The notes under the pieces were generated by a model, which saw only the letters and a program-made list of their open reading frames with translations, made no database searches and was not told the origin of the DNA. A stretch of DNA of 64,000 nucleotides from contig FR898644.1 in assembly GCA_000437215.1 (NCBI GenBank), forward strand, positions 1 through 64,000. The letters run 5' to 3'. The position numbers were made by a program, and so were the translations under genes. Below are positions 62,506 through 64,000 of this stretch, in pieces (position 1 is the first letter of the stretch; every line of letters starts with the position of its first letter). Origin of the DNA: Clostridium sp. CAG:440. GTDB lineage: Bacteria; Bacillota; Clostridia; TANB77; CAG-508.

Positions 62506-62556
62506 TTAAGGAATTCCTTAAAAAGTATTTACAAATAAAGGAAAAGAATGTAAAAT
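62506..62556 (+). promoter_or_regulatory. Operator and promoter of the 62.6 kb gene
   Basis: The perfect palindrome TTAAGGAATTCCTTAA (62506-62521) stands just upstream of TTTACA (62528-62533) and TAAAAT (62551-62556), spacer 17. It matches the operators near 51.1 kb. Confidence 0.75.
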
Positions 62557-62587
62557 AGGTGTATATATTGTGAAATGGAGAAGAAAA

Positions 62588-63115
62588 ATGGAAGAAAAAA
62601 GAATTATAAATATAAAAGAAAGTGCTAAAAATATTTTGAAAAATATTCAGATAGATGTCAGCTGTGGTGATACAGAATTAATAACATTGTTACAAAAGAT
62701 CGAAAAAGAAAATATAAATAATGATGAAATAGACTTACTAGAAAGAACTGTGAAAAACATTGAAAATTATTTTGAAACAAAAAGAAAAATGCAAATCGAA
62801 GTTAATGATTATGAGTATTTAAAGAAAATTGCTGAAATTTTAAGAACTCAAAAAATCAGGATAGAAGATAATGTGATTTGTGGACAACCTGTTTTTAAAG
62901 TTCTATTAGGTGAATCAGGTGAAAATGAAGTTTATTATTTTATTACAAGAGATGGAGCAAAGAACTTTATAGAAACACATTCAACAATGCTTAAAGAAAA
63001 AGACATACAAATAGATGATGAGGATGAACGAAGAAAAAGCAATTTAATGCAAGTAAGCATTAATAAAAATTTAGAGTTCGGAAAAATAATAGATATAATA
63101 AAACGAAATTACTAA
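62588..63115 (+). CDS. Unknown protein under the shared operator
   Basis: This 175-residue protein is not recognised. It has a helical N-terminus (NIKESAKNILKNIQIDVSCGDTELITLLQKIEKE) and a mixed middle (VICGQPVFKVLLGESGENEVYYFITRDGAKNFIETH). The ATG at 62588 has GGAG upstream. It has its own operator and promoter of the XRE type, so it is probably a member of that regulon. Confidence 0.55.
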   Translation: MEEKRIINIKESAKNILKNIQIDVSCGDTELITLLQKIEKENINNDEIDLLERTVKNIENYFETKRKMQIEVNDYEYLKKIAEILRTQKIRIEDNVICGQPVFKVLLGESGENEVYYFITRDGAKNFIETHSTMLKEKDIQIDDEDERRKSNLMQVSINKNLEFGKIIDIIKRNY

Positions 63116-63119
63116 AAAA

Positions 63120-63153
63120 GAGCCAATAGCTATAACATAGCAATGTTGGCTCA
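63120..63153 (-). terminator. Terminator of the second XRE gene
   Basis: GAGCCAA (63120-63126) pairs with TTGGCTC (63147-63153); six Ts follow on the minus strand. Confidence 0.7.
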
Positions 63154-63154
63154 T

Positions 63155-63412
63155 CTATTCAAAATATTTATTGGTATTTTCAAACAATTGATCATATGTG
63201 ATTCCTAAAATTTTGCAAATTGCTTTTTGTTCATAATCTCTGATAAATAATGTATGGTTTTCTATACGAGAAATATCAGAATTATATAAGTTAACGCCTA
63301 ATAGATTCAGTTTATTTGCAAGTTCACGTTGTGAAATTCCTTTGAGTTCTCTATATTTACGAATATTGGAACCAACAATGTTGAAATAACCATTTATGTT
63401 TTTCGTTTTCAT
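63155..63412 (-). CDS. XRE family transcriptional regulator
   Basis: This 85-residue protein has a Cro/CI helix-turn-helix: VGSNIRKYRELKGISQRELANKLNLLGVNLYNSDISRIENHTLFIRDYEQKAICKILGITYDQLF. It is transcribed away from the gene at 63513. GAGGTG precedes the ATG. It differs from the regulator at 50815, so the element carries at least two such regulators. Confidence 0.85.
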   Translation of the reverse strand: MKTKNINGYFNIVGSNIRKYRELKGISQRELANKLNLLGVNLYNSDISRIENHTLFIRDYEQKAICKILGITYDQLFENTNKYFE

Positions 63413-63512
63413 TTTACACCTCTTTCATGTATAATAATATAATATTTTTTTGAAAGAAGTGTTGCGTACCAGTTATCAAGAGGCGTTTAGATATAAAAAA
63501 GGAGGAATGATA

Positions 63513-63800
63513 ATGAATATGAAGGAGTTATTAGAAAGAGAAGAAATAGATAGAATGTTAAAAATGGAAAGAAAAATTGAAAAAAGAGGTAAAGAAATAC
63601 AAAGAAAATATAATTTTAAAATTCCAGATTACGTCTTACATGAGATAGTAGAAAAAGAAGGAGAAAACAGCAGTAATAGCATTATTGCTTTGATAAATTT
63701 AGCAAAAGTGAATGATAGACTATTACCAGAAGATGCTGATATATTAAGAAAAGAAGTAAAAAGCAAGAAAATATATGAAGAAGTTTGTAGAACAAATTAA
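63513..63800 (+). CDS. Small unknown protein
   Basis: This 95-residue charged protein (MKELLEREEIDRMLKMERKIEKRGKEIQRKYNFKIPDYVLHEIVEKE) is not recognised. GGAGG at 63501-63505 favours the ATG at 63513. It is helical and soluble and lies 18 bases before the next reading, probably in one operon divergent from the XRE gene. Confidence 0.55.
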   Translation: MNMKELLEREEIDRMLKMERKIEKRGKEIQRKYNFKIPDYVLHEIVEKEGENSSNSIIALINLAKVNDRLLPEDADILRKEVKSKKIYEEVCRTN

Positions 63801-63818
63801 TAAGAAAGAGGGAGATTT

Positions 63819-64000
63819 ATGAAATTTAAAGAAAGAAGTTTTATAGTAGATGAATTATTAAGATTGGCAAAAGAATCTAAATTAGAAAAAGATGAAAAAA
63901 AAGAGATAGTAAGTTTAGTTGATTCTATTGAAAATGCGACAGAGGGTCAAAAAGAAAGATTTATATTATATTATGAACTTAGTGAAATAGGACCAAAACC
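63819..64000 (+). CDS. Unknown protein, runs off the window
   Basis: Sixty codons are visible from the ATG at 63819 (MKFKERSFIVDELLRLAKES...), with GAGGGAG upstream, and the reading is still open at the window end. It is charged and helical and not recognised. Confidence 0.5.
   Translation, partial: MKFKERSFIVDELLRLAKESKLEKDEKKEIVSLVDSIENATEGQKERFILYYELSEIGPK

Noticed and set aside
16750..64000. Prophage
   Set aside because: There are no capsid, portal, terminase or tail genes; VirD4, VirB4, VirB6, PrgI, a relaxase and MobC show a conjugative element.

Overview
The window comes from an AT-rich, Gram-positive, spore-forming bacterium, most likely a clostridium (Bacillota). The evidence is the low GC, strong AGGAGG ribosome binding sites, near-consensus TTGACA/TATAAT promoters, a GerW/YtfJ sporulation gene, the order rpmG-secE-nusG-rplKAJL, an L10 leader RNA, and a typical Firmicutes conjugative element. 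The species cannot be named from the sequence.

Layout. 1-16.7 kb is chromosome: a free-standing 5S rRNA with its own promoter, a flavin reductase, the rpmG-secE-nusG-rplK-rplA-(L10 leader)-rplJ-rplL operon, an MTA/SAH-deaminase-like amidohydrolase, a 2,4-diaminopentanoate-dehydrogenase-like gene, tRNA-Met, a nonsense-interrupted Rpn-type gene with a heptad-repeat tail, a peptide-binding protein, recA-recX-scpA, a DUF2953 gene, ytfJ and dgt. At about 16.76 kb a D-Ala-D-Ala carboxypeptidase gene (dacF type) is cut, and an integrative conjugative element (ICE) begins. From 16.9 to 49.8 kb it carries a replication initiator, a class B sortase with a thioester/SpaA-type adhesin, a primase, VirD4, a Maff2-like pilin, VirB6, PrgI and VirB4, an NlpC/P60 hydrolase, RadC, a DNA methyltransferase, an ArdA-like antirestriction protein, accessory proteins of unknown function, a multi-hairpin region that may hold oriT, MobC, a relaxase and a C5 DNA methyltransferase. 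From 49.9 kb to the end lies cargo: an XRE repressor, radical SAM enzymes, two tandem adenylate-forming ligases, GNAT, a PepD-type peptidase, an ABC-F ATPase and an ATP-grasp enzyme. A shared palindrome close to TTAAGGAATTCCTTAA ties several of these promoters together. The right end of the element is not in the window.

Main discovery. Six genes (nusG, the SpaA-type adhesin, virD4, virB4, the C5 methyltransferase and pepD) are each split into apparently frameshifted pieces. In every case the break lies exactly at an in-frame CGG codon followed by a base N. Reading the four bases CGGN as one glycine codon (C skipped, GGN read) restores the full-length protein, including a Walker A motif, a VirB4 Walker B region, the methyltransferase QNRERV region and a PepD GGHSG motif. 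There are ten such sites. By hand reading of all predicted genes on both strands I found no other in-frame CGG in the window, although CGT, CGC and CGA are used for arginine. The upstream codon varies (TCT, TTA, AAA, CAA, GCA, TTT, CCA, GAA), so slippage on a particular P-site codon does not explain it. The simplest reading is that CGG is no longer an arginine triplet here, and that CGGN is decoded by +1 frameshifting or as a quadruplet glycine codon, on both chromosome and mobile element. Sequencing error is the main alternative and is discussed in the findings.
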